A stretch of 64,000 bases of DNA from Sedimentitalea sp039941015 (GTDB lineage: Bacteria; Pseudomonadota; Alphaproteobacteria; Rhodobacterales; Rhodobacteraceae): assembly GCF_039941015.1 (NCBI RefSeq), contig NZ_JBDVFI010000049.1, one strand, 5' to 3'. The translations under genes and the position numbers were made by a program. This document shows, piece by piece, positions 42,966 through 52,201 of the stretch; position 1 is the first letter of the stretch, and each line of letters begins with the position of its first letter. The notes below the pieces were generated by a model. The model saw nothing but the letters and a program-made list of their open reading frames with translations. It had not been told where the DNA came from and searched no databases.

Positions 42966-44390
42966 ATGCCGTGTGCTGCTTCCTCCCCGCCTAGCTCTCA
43001 CCTGTTTCGGAAGATGGCCCTCTGTCTGGGGTTGTTGCTCAGCCTGACGGCCTTGTCGGCAATTCAAAGTCATGCCCAACCGATTGAGCTTGACGCAGCA
43101 CAGGTTCGCAACCTGGCAATTGATGCGCTGGAGTCCGGCGATCCGGGTCTCGCTATTCAACTGTCCAAGGCCGTGCTTAAAACCGACCCAAAGGACCCGC
43201 TCGCCTATTACATCATTGCCCGCAGCTATGCGCGGCTGGACGACCCGCGACTTGCCCGCCGTGCTGCTGGCTACGCCTATCGCTATGCGGATGCCGGGGC
43301 CGCCCGTTTTGAGGCCGCACAGCTTGCGGCGCGGATGGCGTTTGAAGGCGAACAATACAGCCTGTCACAGCTCTGGCTGCGGCGCACCGCGATCCACGCA
43401 CCAACCGAGGCGGATGAAGAGCTCGTCGCCAGAGATTACAAACTGCTGCGTCAGGTCAATCCATGGTCGCTGCGCCTGCGTGCCGATTTGCGCCCGTCGG
43501 ACAATGTAAACTACGGCTCTGACACCTCGCGCAATATCATCGACGGCGTTCCTGACGAGGGTACGATTGCTGGTGCCGGTTTGGCGCTGTCCGGGCTGAT
43601 CGCATCGCTGGACATCGCGCCAACCTATCGCCTGCACGTCGATCAGAACAGTATGACCACACTGGGCGCGCGGCTCTACGTTGAACGGGTATCGCTGTCA
43701 GGCAGCGCCAAGGCGACCGCCCCGGATGCAACCGGATCGGATTTCGCATCGACCTATGCCGCCGTCTCGCTGTCGCACGCGCTTGCAGTGGGGTCCGAAA
43801 CGACCCGAGGTCAGGCCAGCTTTGACGTGGCATTCGGAGAAAGCTGGTATGGCGGTGAACGCAACTTTCGTTTTGCGCGCGTGGGAGCCACACGCAGTTG
43901 GCGGCCCGATCCCGACACGCGGTTCGCCCTCCGCGCAGGTGCCGAGCGCCGGTACAATGCGCGCTACACCACCAATGACGCGCGGGTGCTGACCCTTGGG
44001 GCGGACTATGGCAAGGCGCTGGAAAATGGCGACATCTTTAATCTTGCTCTGGCATTTCAGGACGCGAATGCGGTCAGCATCAACGGCACCTATTCGACGG
44101 TATCCATGCGTGCCAGCTATACACTTGGCCGCGCCGTCGGCCCCGCCCGCCTGTCGATGGGATTGGTCGCGGGTTATACGGACTATGACCAGTTTCTCTT
44201 TAGCCTCAATGGCGCGGTGCCGCGCAAGGACAAGTCGCTTTACGGGGATTTGACCCTGATCTTTGATCGCTATGACTATGCCGGGTTCGTGCCGACGCTG
44301 CGCCTGCGCACCGGGCGCAAGGATTCAAACTTTAGCCGATACTCATCCCGCGAAGTTTCGTTGTCGCTCGGCGTCGGATCAAAATTCTAA
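42966..44390 (+). CDS. Slam-like outer-membrane protein (type XI secretion)
   Basis: A 474-residue outer-membrane protein. After a signal peptide (MALCLGLLLSLTALSAIQSHA), residues of about 40-170 form TPR-like helices (ALESGDPGLAIQLSKAVLKT, ARLDDPRLARRAAGYAYRYA). Residues of about 175-474 form a beta barrel (LRLRADLRPSDNVNYGSDTS; alternating strands) ending in Phe (SLGVGSKF), as expected for BAM substrates. This TPR plus DUF560 barrel is the Slam layout; Slam proteins move lipoproteins to the cell surface. A second ATG at 43014 may be the true start. Confidence 0.82.
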   Translation: MPCAASSPPSSHLFRKMALCLGLLLSLTALSAIQSHAQPIELDAAQVRNLAIDALESGDPGLAIQLSKAVLKTDPKDPLAYYIIARSYARLDDPRLARRAAGYAYRYADAGAARFEAAQLAARMAFEGEQYSLSQLWLRRTAIHAPTEADEELVARDYKLLRQVNPWSLRLRADLRPSDNVNYGSDTSRNIIDGVPDEGTIAGAGLALSGLIASLDIAPTYRLHVDQNSMTTLGARLYVERVSLSGSAKATAPDATGSDFASTYAAVSLSHALAVGSETTRGQASFDVAFGESWYGGERNFRFARVGATRSWRPDPDTRFALRAGAERRYNARYTTNDARVLTLGADYGKALENGDIFNLALAFQDANAVSINGTYSTVSMRASYTLGRAVGPARLSMGLVAGYTDYDQFLFSLNGAVPRKDKSLYGDLTLIFDRYDYAGFVPTLRLRTGRKDSNFSRYSSREVSLSLGVGSKF

Positions 44391-44457
44391 AATCCTCCTG
44401 GCCGGACTGGCCGTCGTGACGGAATACGCTAATGTGCCAGTCAGCAAGGAGAACAAT

Positions 44458-44886
44458 ATGACCACCCGATATCTTCACACCATGGTACGCGTCGCCGATC
44501 TGGACAAGACGATCGCGTTCTTTGAACTGCTCGGATTGAAAAAGACCCGGCATATGGACAGCGAGCAAGGCCGGTTCAGCCTGATTTTCATGGCCGCGCC
44601 GGGTCAGGAAGAATGCCCGGTCGAATTGACCTACAACTGGGACGGTGACGACGGGCTGCCCAGCGACAGCCGCCATTTCGGGCATCTCGCCTATAGCGTC
44701 GATAACATCTATGACATGTGCCAGCACCTTATGGACAACGGTGTCACCATCAACCGCCCGCCGCGCGACGGGCGCATGGCCTTTGTGCGCAGCCCCGACA
44801 ACATCTCGGTCGAGCTGCTACAGGACGGCGATGCCCTTGAGCCCGTAGAACCGTGGACAAGCATGGAAAACATTGGCCATTGGTGA
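44458..44886 (+). CDS. gloA: Lactoylglutathione lyase (glyoxalase I)
   Basis: A 142-residue VOC-fold enzyme that isomerises the methylglyoxal-glutathione hemithioacetal. It starts RYLHTMVRVADLDKTIAFFE (His metal ligand), and has LGLKKTRHMDSEQGRFSLIF, VELTYNWD (Glu), HFGHLAYSVDNIYDM (His) and DNISVELLQDGD (Glu), the full set of four metal ligands. AAGGAGAAC precedes the ATG at 44458. The frame opens earlier at 44263 without conservation. Confidence 0.95.
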   Translation: MTTRYLHTMVRVADLDKTIAFFELLGLKKTRHMDSEQGRFSLIFMAAPGQEECPVELTYNWDGDDGLPSDSRHFGHLAYSVDNIYDMCQHLMDNGVTINRPPRDGRMAFVRSPDNISVELLQDGDALEPVEPWTSMENIGHW

Positions 44887-45587
44887 TTATCCGCGCCGCC
44901 GCCTTGGGATTGGCCCTTGCCGGTGGCGCAGAGGCCGCCGAATGCCGGTTGGCACTGGCACTTGCCATGGACGTGTCGTCTTCGGTCGATGAGGCCGAAG
45001 ACCAACTACAGCGCAGCGGGCTTGCCGCCTCGCTGATTGCCCCAGAAGTGCGGCGCGCCTTTTTTGCCAGCGACCTTCCCGTGGCGCTGGCCGTCTATGA
45101 ATGGAGCGGGCGCTATAATCAGGAGATAATCGTCGACTGGCGATTGATAACCGATCAGGCGGCGCTGGTTGATGTGGCAAGCACAATCGGGCGATCCGAA
45201 CGAAGCCACAACGAGTTTCCCACAGCAATCGGTTATGCGCTTGGTTATGGCGCCGGGTTGCTCGCACGCGCGCCAAACTGCCTGTTCAACACGCTGGACG
45301 TTGCCGGGGACGGCGAGAACAACGAAGGGTTCCCTCCGGCTGCCGCCTACGCGGAATTTCCGTTTGGCGGCGTAACCGTGAATGGTCTTGTCGTGAATGC
45401 CGCTGAATACGAGGCCGAAATTTCGCTTATCGAGTTCTACCGCGATGAGGTGCTGCATGGTCCCGGCGCGTTTCTTGAGGTCGCGCAGGGCTTTGATGAC
45501 TATGAACGCGCAATGCGCCGCAAGCTGGAGCGGGAACTGGATGTTCCAAGTCTGGGAGCGTTGGACACCGGCCCGCGCCCCGGCTAA
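44883..45587 (+). CDS. DUF1194 VWA-like exported protein
   Basis: A 234-residue protein with an N-terminal signal (IIRAAALGLALAGGAEAA) and a von Willebrand A-like domain. The MIDAS sequence is LALAMDVSSSVDEAE (DxSxS). NTLDVAGDGENNEGFPP holds the third-loop Asp, and VNGLVVNAAE continues the fold. DUF1194 proteins are rhodobacterial and of unknown role. GTG at 44883 overlaps the gloA stop (GTGA); an earlier GTG at 44853 would overlap gloA by 34 bases and I consider it less likely. Convergent with the dipeptidase gene 9 bases away. Confidence 0.8.
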   Translation: MIIRAAALGLALAGGAEAAECRLALALAMDVSSSVDEAEDQLQRSGLAASLIAPEVRRAFFASDLPVALAVYEWSGRYNQEIIVDWRLITDQAALVDVASTIGRSERSHNEFPTAIGYALGYGAGLLARAPNCLFNTLDVAGDGENNEGFPPAAAYAEFPFGGVTVNGLVVNAAEYEAEISLIEFYRDEVLHGPGAFLEVAQGFDDYERAMRRKLERELDVPSLGALDTGPRPG

Positions 45588-45596
45588 TTGCGCGCG

Positions 45597-46658
45597 TCAC
45601 GCGGCGGGCGTCGGCACACCCTTGTCAATCGCCGCCAGCCAGTTCTTGTGACAAATCTTGGCAATAAGCGCGTCGCCAAACCCCGCATCCCGCATACCTG
45701 CCACCAGATTGGTCAGCCCAGCCACACCGCCGATCTCGCACGGGAGCAGGCAGCCGTCAAAATCTGATCCGAGGGCAACGCCACCCTCCCCCAGAATGCC
45801 AACCATGTGATCCAGATGCCGGACCATCTGTTCGATCGGCGTGTTCCTGTCTTGCTTGCAGTCCGCCCGCAAGAACCCGACATGAAAGTTCAGTCCCACA
45901 ACCCCTCCGGATTCCGCCACTGCAGACAATTGCCTATCTGTCAGGTTGCGCGCACTGGGCGACACCGCATGCGCATTCGAATGGGTGGCGATTAAGGGCT
46001 TGTTCGTCGCTGACGCCACATCCCAGAATCCAGCCTCGGTGAGGTGTGACAGGTCGACCAGAATGCCAAGGCGATCACATTCTCGAACCAGATCAAATCC
46101 GGCGTCTGTCAGCCCCTTTCCCGGATCAAGCTGCGGCTGGGCCTCCATCGGGGCGCCATGCCCAAATGCGTTGGAACGGGACCAGACCAACCCCAGCGAG
46201 CGCAGACCCGCCGCATGAAGCATCTCAAGCGCGTTGAGATCCGTGTCGATGCATTCCGCGCCCTCGATATGCGGGACAACGGCGATCCGATTGCGACCAA
46301 TCGCAGACCGCACATCCTGGGCATGTTCACAAATTGCCAGATCTTCGGGCAATTCACGCGCAAGCCGCCTCATCCGCGCAAACATTGCCAGTGTGAAATT
46401 CAAGGCCGCAGGCTGGTCGATCTGATCGAAATTGCTAGGGTCATCAGGATCAAACGCCGCATCGAACCTGTCCAGATGCGACGGTGTGAACATGGCGAAA
46501 AAGCCGCCTACGAACCCGCCTTTGCGAGCGCTGGGCAAATCGATATCCAAAGTGGGATTAGGCTCTGCAAAGGTCAGCGGCCTGCCCAAACGGGCGGCAA
46601 TTTCGAGCTTTAGAAGTGTATCGTTATGTCCATCGAAAACGGGAACGAGTTCGGTCAT
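45597..46658 (-). CDS. Membrane dipeptidase family (M19) peptidase
   Basis: A 353-residue zinc dipeptidase of the renal dipeptidase family, which cleaves dipeptides, often with a D-amino acid at the C terminus. Metal and catalytic motifs: VFDGHNDTLLKL (His-x-Asp), EGAECIDTD (bridging Glu), LVDLSHLTEAGFWDV (His), IATHSNAHAVSPSARNLTD (His), and VALGSDFDG (Asp). No signal peptide, so cytoplasmic. The frame opens at 46817, but the ATG at 46658 begins the conserved part. It is divergent from a peptide-type ABC importer and probably hydrolyses its cargo. Confidence 0.92.
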   Translation of the reverse strand: MTELVPVFDGHNDTLLKLEIAARLGRPLTFAEPNPTLDIDLPSARKGGFVGGFFAMFTPSHLDRFDAAFDPDDPSNFDQIDQPAALNFTLAMFARMRRLARELPEDLAICEHAQDVRSAIGRNRIAVVPHIEGAECIDTDLNALEMLHAAGLRSLGLVWSRSNAFGHGAPMEAQPQLDPGKGLTDAGFDLVRECDRLGILVDLSHLTEAGFWDVASATNKPLIATHSNAHAVSPSARNLTDRQLSAVAESGGVVGLNFHVGFLRADCKQDRNTPIEQMVRHLDHMVGILGEGGVALGSDFDGCLLPCEIGGVAGLTNLVAGMRDAGFGDALIAKICHKNWLAAIDKGVPTPAA

Positions 46659-46720
46659 CAAAGGCTCCTGAATGGGTTTGGCAGGCACGGCTATTCCCGC
46701 GAAAACGGTAGATTCCCGTA

Positions 46721-46734
46721 CATTGTAAACAATG
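46721..46734. promoter_or_regulatory. GntR-type operator candidate CATTGTAAACAATG
   Basis: Inverted 6-bp arms CATTGT and ACAATG flank a 2-bp centre, 62 bases upstream of the dipeptidase start and 131 before the importer start. The TTGT-nn-ACAA core matches sites of FCD-type GntR regulators. It lies in the shared divergent promoter region. No GntR gene is present in the window. Confidence 0.5.
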
Positions 46735-46865
46735 ACAGCATTATTGACGATTGGCTCTGAATCCTCAACGGTGGGCGTAGGCCTGACAGATCGACTCGGT
46801 ATCCGGCGCGTAAACACTTGCTACCCAAGTCCGCAGAACAGGCATAAAAACAGGGAGTTACTAGG

Positions 46866-48464
46866 ATGAAGACCATATTACGGCAATTGATTGCCTGGCC
46901 GCTGGCTATGCTTGCGTCCCTATTCCTGAGCCTGTCGGCGCAGGCCGCACCACCCAAAGACACGTTTGTGATGGCAAAAGATTTTGCCGATATCATCACG
47001 CTTGATCCGGCGGAGGTGTTCGAATTCTCCGGCGGCGAGGTCATCGCCAACGTCTATGACCGCTTGATGATGTTTGAGGCCGAAGACCTGCAGACCTTGG
47101 TCGGCGGTGTCGCGGAAAGCTGGGACATTTCCGAAGATGGCAAAACCATCACCTTCACCATTCGCCCGGACATGACCTTTCATTCCGGCAACCCGGTGAC
47201 GGCAGAAGATGTCGTTTACAGCCTGCGCCGTGTGATCAAGCTGGGCAAAACCCCATCGTTCATCTTTTCGCAGTTCGGCTGGACGCCTGAAAACGTCGAC
47301 GAATTGGTCGTGGTCGATGGCGACAAGGCCAAGATCACCATCACCGAAGAGTTTTCGCCCGCACTGGTCCTGAACGCAATGTCCGCAGGCATCGCGTCGA
47401 TTGTCGACATGAAAGAGGTCATGGCGCATGAGGTCGATGGCGACATGGGCTATGCGTGGCTCAAGACCAACAGCGCCGGTTCTGGTGCCTTCGTGCTCAA
47501 GGCATGGAAAGCCAACGAACTGGTTACGCTCGAAGCCAACCCCGACTATCGCCACGGCGCACCGGGTGTGAAACGCGTGATCATCCGCCATGTGCCGGAA
47601 CCCTCGGCCCAGCGTCTGCTGATCGAAAAGGGCGATATAGACCTCGCGCGCAATCTGACCCCCGATCAGATCGAAGGCGTTTCTGGCAATGAAGACCTGA
47701 AGGTGCAGGCCGATCGCAAGGCGGCCCTGATCTACATGGCGGCCAATTCCAGCGATCCGATCCTTGGCAACCCCAAGGTGGTCGAGGCGCTGCGCTATCT
47801 GGTGGACTATGAAGGCATGTCCAACAGCTTCCTCAAGGGTCAATTTCAGGTGCATCAGGCTGCGTGGCCGTCGGGTTTGTGGGGGTCTTATGACGAAACT
47901 CCGTTCTCCCTGGATGTGGAAAAGGCCAAGGAACTGTTGGCCGAGGCCGGCTATCCGGACGGGTTTGAAGTTGCGATCGACACTCTGACAGACTCGCCCT
48001 ATCCCGAGATCGCCCAGTCTGTGCAGGCAAATCTGGCGCAAGCCGGGATCAAGGCAACCATCACCACTGCCGAGGGCAAGACCCTGTGGCCCATGTACCG
48101 TGCGCAAAAGCATCAGCTGATCCTGGCGCAATGGTCGCCGGACTATGTCGATCCGCATTCCAACTTGGACGCCTTTGCCCATAACCCGGACAACCGCCCC
48201 GAGGCGAAATTGACTGGCGTTCTGGCCTGGCGTAACGCATGGGCGGATGACGATACGAACGCAATGGTCGTCGCGGCCCGCAACGAACCGGATCTGGCCA
48301 CGCGCGAAAAGCTCTATCAGGACATCCAGAAGGGCCTTCAGAGCAATTCGCCCTATGCGATCATGTTCCAGCAGACGGAGCAGTCAGTCCTGCGCAAAGA
48401 GGTCGAGGGCTATGTTTCGGGCGCGACCTTTGATCTGATCTTCTATCGCACGATCACCAAATAG
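46866..48464 (+). CDS. Peptide-type ABC importer, substrate-binding protein
   Basis: A 532-residue periplasmic receptor of the SBP_bac_5 (DppA/OppA) class. The signal ends near LSAQAAPP. Typical blocks are FVMAKDFADIITLDPAEVFE, DGKTITFTIRPDMTFHSGNP, and VEALRYLVDYEGMSNSFLKG. The next gene starts 9 bases on. With the permeases, two ATPases and the divergent M19 dipeptidase, dipeptides or related amides are the likely cargo. Confidence 0.93.
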   Translation: MKTILRQLIAWPLAMLASLFLSLSAQAAPPKDTFVMAKDFADIITLDPAEVFEFSGGEVIANVYDRLMMFEAEDLQTLVGGVAESWDISEDGKTITFTIRPDMTFHSGNPVTAEDVVYSLRRVIKLGKTPSFIFSQFGWTPENVDELVVVDGDKAKITITEEFSPALVLNAMSAGIASIVDMKEVMAHEVDGDMGYAWLKTNSAGSGAFVLKAWKANELVTLEANPDYRHGAPGVKRVIIRHVPEPSAQRLLIEKGDIDLARNLTPDQIEGVSGNEDLKVQADRKAALIYMAANSSDPILGNPKVVEALRYLVDYEGMSNSFLKGQFQVHQAAWPSGLWGSYDETPFSLDVEKAKELLAEAGYPDGFEVAIDTLTDSPYPEIAQSVQANLAQAGIKATITTAEGKTLWPMYRAQKHQLILAQWSPDYVDPHSNLDAFAHNPDNRPEAKLTGVLAWRNAWADDDTNAMVVAARNEPDLATREKLYQDIQKGLQSNSPYAIMFQQTEQSVLRKEVEGYVSGATFDLIFYRTITK

Positions 48465-48473
48465 GCCGGTGAT

Positions 48474-49535
48474 TTGACCGAAACAACTACAGCTGCAGCG
48501 ACGGGCTCATCCCTGTCGCTGCAGCGCCCTCTCAAAGCCATTTCAAATGTCTTGCTGACGCTGGTTCTGACCTTTGTCGGGCTAACCGCGATCACATTTA
48601 CAATCGGTCGGGTCATGCCCACCGATCCGGTTCTTGCCATCATCGGCGATCGCGCCCCGCAGGAAACCTATGACCGCGTGTACAAGGAAATGGGGCTCGA
48701 CCGCCCGATCTATGAGCAATACGGGCGCTATCTGAGCGAGCTGGCCCATGGCAATCTGGGTACGTCTATCATGACGTCGCGGCCGGTGCTTGAAGACATC
48801 AAGCGGTTCTTTCCCGCAACCTTGGAACTGGCCACCATCGCAACCCTGATGGGAGTTCTGATCGGTGTGCCGATGGGGGTCTGGGCTGCGGTCAATCAGG
48901 GACGGTTCATCGACCACGCCGTCAGGGTGTTGGGCCTGATCGGCTACTCCATCCCGGTGTTCTGGCTTGGCATGGTCGCCTTGCTGATATTTTACGGCAA
49001 ACTTGGCTGGGTGGCAGGGCCCGGACGACTAGACGTCTACCTTGACGGGATCGTCGAGACCCAAACCGGATTCATCCTGATTGATGCGGCCCTTGCCGGG
49101 GAATGGGACATCTTCTGGAATGCAGTGTCGCATCTGATCCTGCCCGCAAGCATTCTGGGTGCGTTTGCACTGGCCTATATTGCGCGCATGACGCGCAGTT
49201 TCATGCTCGATCAACTTAATCAGGAATACATCCTGACCGCCCGCGTCAAAGGCGTGAGCGAAGGCGCAGTGATCTGGCGCCATGCGTTTCGTAATGTGCT
49301 CGTACAGCTTATCACCATCATCGGGCTGACCTATGCCTCGCTACTGGAAGGGTCAGTTCTGACCGAGACGGTGTTTTCATGGCCGGGCATTGGCCAGTAC
49401 ATCACAACGTCGCTGTTCAACGCCGACATGAACGCGGTCCTTGGCGGCACTGTTGTCGTCGGCACCTGTTTCGTCGGGATCAACATGCTGTCTGACCTGC
49501 TCTATAAACTCGTCGACCCGAGGGCGCGCTCATGA
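48474..49535 (+). CDS. Peptide-type ABC importer, permease (DppB-like)
   Basis: A 353-residue inner-membrane permease. Hydrophobic segments include VLLTLVLTFVGLTAITFTIG, and the family's extracellular block reads PTDPVLAIIGDRAPQETYDR. The cytoplasmic EAA loop is YILTARVKGVSEGAVIWRHA. The start is TTG at 48474 with a weak ribosome site; no better conserved start is present. The stop overlaps the next start by 4 bases. Confidence 0.92.
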   Translation: MTETTTAAATGSSLSLQRPLKAISNVLLTLVLTFVGLTAITFTIGRVMPTDPVLAIIGDRAPQETYDRVYKEMGLDRPIYEQYGRYLSELAHGNLGTSIMTSRPVLEDIKRFFPATLELATIATLMGVLIGVPMGVWAAVNQGRFIDHAVRVLGLIGYSIPVFWLGMVALLIFYGKLGWVAGPGRLDVYLDGIVETQTGFILIDAALAGEWDIFWNAVSHLILPASILGAFALAYIARMTRSFMLDQLNQEYILTARVKGVSEGAVIWRHAFRNVLVQLITIIGLTYASLLEGSVLTETVFSWPGIGQYITTSLFNADMNAVLGGTVVVGTCFVGINMLSDLLYKLVDPRARS

Positions 49536-50461
49536 CCGACAGCACATCGCCCCAAACCAATGGAGGGCTGCGCGGCTGGCTAATGTCACCTGCCCCGCAA
49601 TCGACACTTCAGGCGCGCTGCCAACGCGGTTATCTGAGCTGGCTGGCGTTTCGCGCCAATCCAATCGCAATGACCGGCCTCGTGATCATTCTGCTTTTGG
49701 TTCTGATGGCTATTTTTGCCCCGCTTTTGACGTCAAGCAACGGCTTGGAACCCGACCTTCAAAACCGCCTGCAGCCGTTCAGCGCCGAACATTGGCTGGG
49801 CACCGATCAACTGGGGCGAGACATCTACGACCGCATCGTCTGGGGCTCGCGGATCACGCTCTATATCGTCGGGCTGGTCTCGGTCATCGTCGTTCCCATT
49901 GGTTTGGCGATTGGCACCATTGCCGGCTATCTCGGAGGCTGGGTCGACAATGTACTGATGCGGATCACCGATATCTTTTTGGCCTTCCCGCGCCTGATCC
50001 TGGCCCTTGCCTTGGTGGCGGCCCTCGGTCCAGGGCTTGAAAACGCAGTCCTGGCCATCGCCCTGACCACCTGGTCACCCTATGCCCGGATCGCACGGGC
50101 CGAGGTTTTGACCATCCGCAACGCAGAGTTCATTCTTGCCGCCCAGTCACAAGGGGCCTCGACATTTCGTATCCTGCGCCGGCATGTGGTGCCGATCTGC
50201 CTGTCCTCGGTCATCGTACGGCTGACGCTGGATATGGCGGGGATCATCCTGACGGCGGCGGGCCTTGGTTTTCTGGGTCTTGGTGCGCAACCGCCCCTGC
50301 CGGAATGGGGCGCGATGATCTCGACCGGGCGACAATTGCTGCTGGATCAGTGGTGGGTGCCGACGGTACCGGGCATTGCGATTTTTGTGGTCAGCCTTGG
50401 ATTCTGCCTGTTGGGCGACGGTCTGCGTGATGCCCTTGATCCAAAGAACACTGACACATGA
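49532..50461 (+). CDS. Peptide-type ABC importer, permease (DppC-like)
   Basis: A 309-residue permease. It has the N-terminal segment TGLVIILLLVLMAIFAPLLT, the block AEHWLGTDQLGRDIYDRIVW that is diagnostic of DppC/OppC, and the EAA loop EFILAAQSQGASTFRILRRH. The C terminus ends GLRDALDPKNTDT, also typical. It is coupled by 4-base overlaps to the genes on both sides. Confidence 0.94.
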   Translation: MTDSTSPQTNGGLRGWLMSPAPQSTLQARCQRGYLSWLAFRANPIAMTGLVIILLLVLMAIFAPLLTSSNGLEPDLQNRLQPFSAEHWLGTDQLGRDIYDRIVWGSRITLYIVGLVSVIVVPIGLAIGTIAGYLGGWVDNVLMRITDIFLAFPRLILALALVAALGPGLENAVLAIALTTWSPYARIARAEVLTIRNAEFILAAQSQGASTFRILRRHVVPICLSSVIVRLTLDMAGIILTAAGLGFLGLGAQPPLPEWGAMISTGRQLLLDQWWVPTVPGIAIFVVSLGFCLLGDGLRDALDPKNTDT

Positions 50462-51294
50462 CACCATTGCTTTCCGTCAAAGACCTGCGGGTCACGTTTG
50501 AAACCCATCGCGGGCCGGTCGAGGCCGTGCGCGGGGTGTCGTTTGATCTCGGCCGGGAACGGCTGGGAATTGTTGGCGAATCCGGTTCAGGGAAATCCCA
50601 GACCGGTCGCGCCTTGTTGCGCCTGTCGGCAGGCAACGGGCGCGTCTCGGCCGACAAGATGGAGTTTGACGGCATCGATCTGATGACGGCATCCGAACGC
50701 AAAATGCGCGCTATTCGCGGTGCGCGCATTTCGATGATCATGCAGGACCCGCGCTATTCCCTGAACCCGGTGGTCAAGGTCGGTGATCAGATCGCCGAGG
50801 CGTTCCTTGTGCACTCCTCGGCCAGCAAACGCGAGGCGCGCGCCCGTGCGATGCAGATGCTGGAAACCGTGCAGATCCGTGAACCGGAAAAAGTGTACGA
50901 AATGTACCCTAATCAGGTGTCGGGCGGCATGGGGCAGCGGGTGATGATCGCGATGATGCTGATCCCGAACCCGGATATCATCATCGCGGACGAACCGACC
51001 TCGGCATTGGATGTTACGGTGCAGATGCAGGTTCTCGCGCTGCTGGATGACATGGTGCGCGAACGCGGCATGGGGCTGATTCTGATCAGCCACGATCTGA
51101 ACCTCGTCGCGTCATTCTGTGACCGGGTTCTGGTGATGTACGCGGGCCGGGTGATGGAGGTGATCGAGGCCGGACGCCTGTCTGAGGCCAAACATCCCTA
51201 TACCCGCGGATTGCTGAATTGCGTACCAGAATTGAACGAACCACAGGAAATGCTGCCGGTGCTTCAGCGCGACCCGGCATGGCAACAGGGATGA
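50458..51294 (+). CDS. Peptide-type ABC importer, ATPase (DppD-like)
   Basis: A 278-residue ATPase. Walker A is GESGSGKSQ, the Q-loop SMIMQDPRYSLNP, the signature VSGGMGQR, Walker B IIIADEPTSALDV, and the switch His ISHDLNLV. The C terminus has the oligopeptide family extension (HPYTRGLLNCVPELNEPQEM). A Gln replaces the usual Ser/Thr after Lys in Walker A, a common variant in DppD. It is coupled to the second permease by overlap. Confidence 0.94.
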   Translation: MTPLLSVKDLRVTFETHRGPVEAVRGVSFDLGRERLGIVGESGSGKSQTGRALLRLSAGNGRVSADKMEFDGIDLMTASERKMRAIRGARISMIMQDPRYSLNPVVKVGDQIAEAFLVHSSASKREARARAMQMLETVQIREPEKVYEMYPNQVSGGMGQRVMIAMMLIPNPDIIIADEPTSALDVTVQMQVLALLDDMVRERGMGLILISHDLNLVASFCDRVLVMYAGRVMEVIEAGRLSEAKHPYTRGLLNCVPELNEPQEMLPVLQRDPAWQQG

Positions 51295-51300
51295 TCGCGC

Positions 51301-52077
51301 GTGATTGAAGTCAGCAATCTCAACGTCACCTTCGGGCATGGTCGTTCGGAACTGCGCGCGGTGCAGGATGTATCGTTTCGCATCGAGGCCGGTGAATCCT
51401 TTGGTCTGGTGGGCGAGTCCGGCTCTGGTAAATCAACGGTCTTGCGTGCGATTTCACGGCTGACGCAGGACTGGACCGGCTCAATCCGAATTGCCGGCAA
51501 CGAACTCGGCCATCGCCGCGACCGGAACACCGCGAAACATATGCAGATGGTGTTTCAGGACCCCTATGGCTCGCTGCACCCCCGTCACACCATCAACGAC
51601 ATTCTGATGGAGCCGCTCGAAATTCACCGGATGGACAAGCGCGAAGCGCGGGTTCTCAAGGCGCTTGAAGAAGTGGGCCTCGGGATCGAGATGCGGTTCC
51701 GGTATCCCTATCAGATCTCCGGCGGCCAGCGGCAACGGATTGCCATTGCCCGCGCGCTGATCCTTGAACCCGAGATTTTGTTGCTCGACGAACCGACCTC
51801 GGCGCTTGACGTGTCGGTGCAGGCCGAGATCCTGAACCTTCTGAGACGTATCCAGAGGGAACGCGGGTTGACCTATCTCATGGTCAGCCATGATCTCGCC
51901 GTTGTTGCGCATATGTGCGAACGGGTTGCCGTGATGAACCGAGGCCGCTTTGCCGAAGTGGTAACAACCGAACAGTTGCGTTCCGGCACCCCGACGCAGG
52001 ACTATACCAAGCAGCTTTTGACCGCGAGCGGGCGCTATGACCGCGATGTCGCCAAATCGTTCGTCAGTTTCGACTAG
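51301..52077 (+). CDS. Peptide-type ABC importer, ATPase (DppF-like)
   Basis: A 258-residue ATPase that pairs with the preceding one. Walker A is GESGSGKST, the Q-loop QMVFQDPYGSLHPRHT (diagnostic of DppF/OppF), the signature ISGGQRQR, Walker B ILLLDEPTSALDV, and the switch His VSHDLAVV. The start is GTG, 6 bases after the previous stop, with GGGATGA upstream. The operon ends here; no terminator is obvious in the next 120 bases. Confidence 0.94.
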   Translation: MIEVSNLNVTFGHGRSELRAVQDVSFRIEAGESFGLVGESGSGKSTVLRAISRLTQDWTGSIRIAGNELGHRRDRNTAKHMQMVFQDPYGSLHPRHTINDILMEPLEIHRMDKREARVLKALEEVGLGIEMRFRYPYQISGGQRQRIAIARALILEPEILLLDEPTSALDVSVQAEILNLLRRIQRERGLTYLMVSHDLAVVAHMCERVAVMNRGRFAEVVTTEQLRSGTPTQDYTKQLLTASGRYDRDVAKSFVSFD

Positions 52078-52201
52078 GGTGCAGCACGCCTGATACCCCC
52101 CTTTCGCATCAAAATTGGAACCGCTAGGGTCACCACAACTTTCGGGTGTCACGATCAAAATTGACACACCCGTTCAGAATGAAAACCACCGGGAGTCGCG
52201 G

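Noticed and set aside
46920..48182. 420-codon minus-strand open frame opposite the peptide-binding protein
   Set aside because: Composition-driven shadow; the plus-strand protein has a signal peptide and family motifs.
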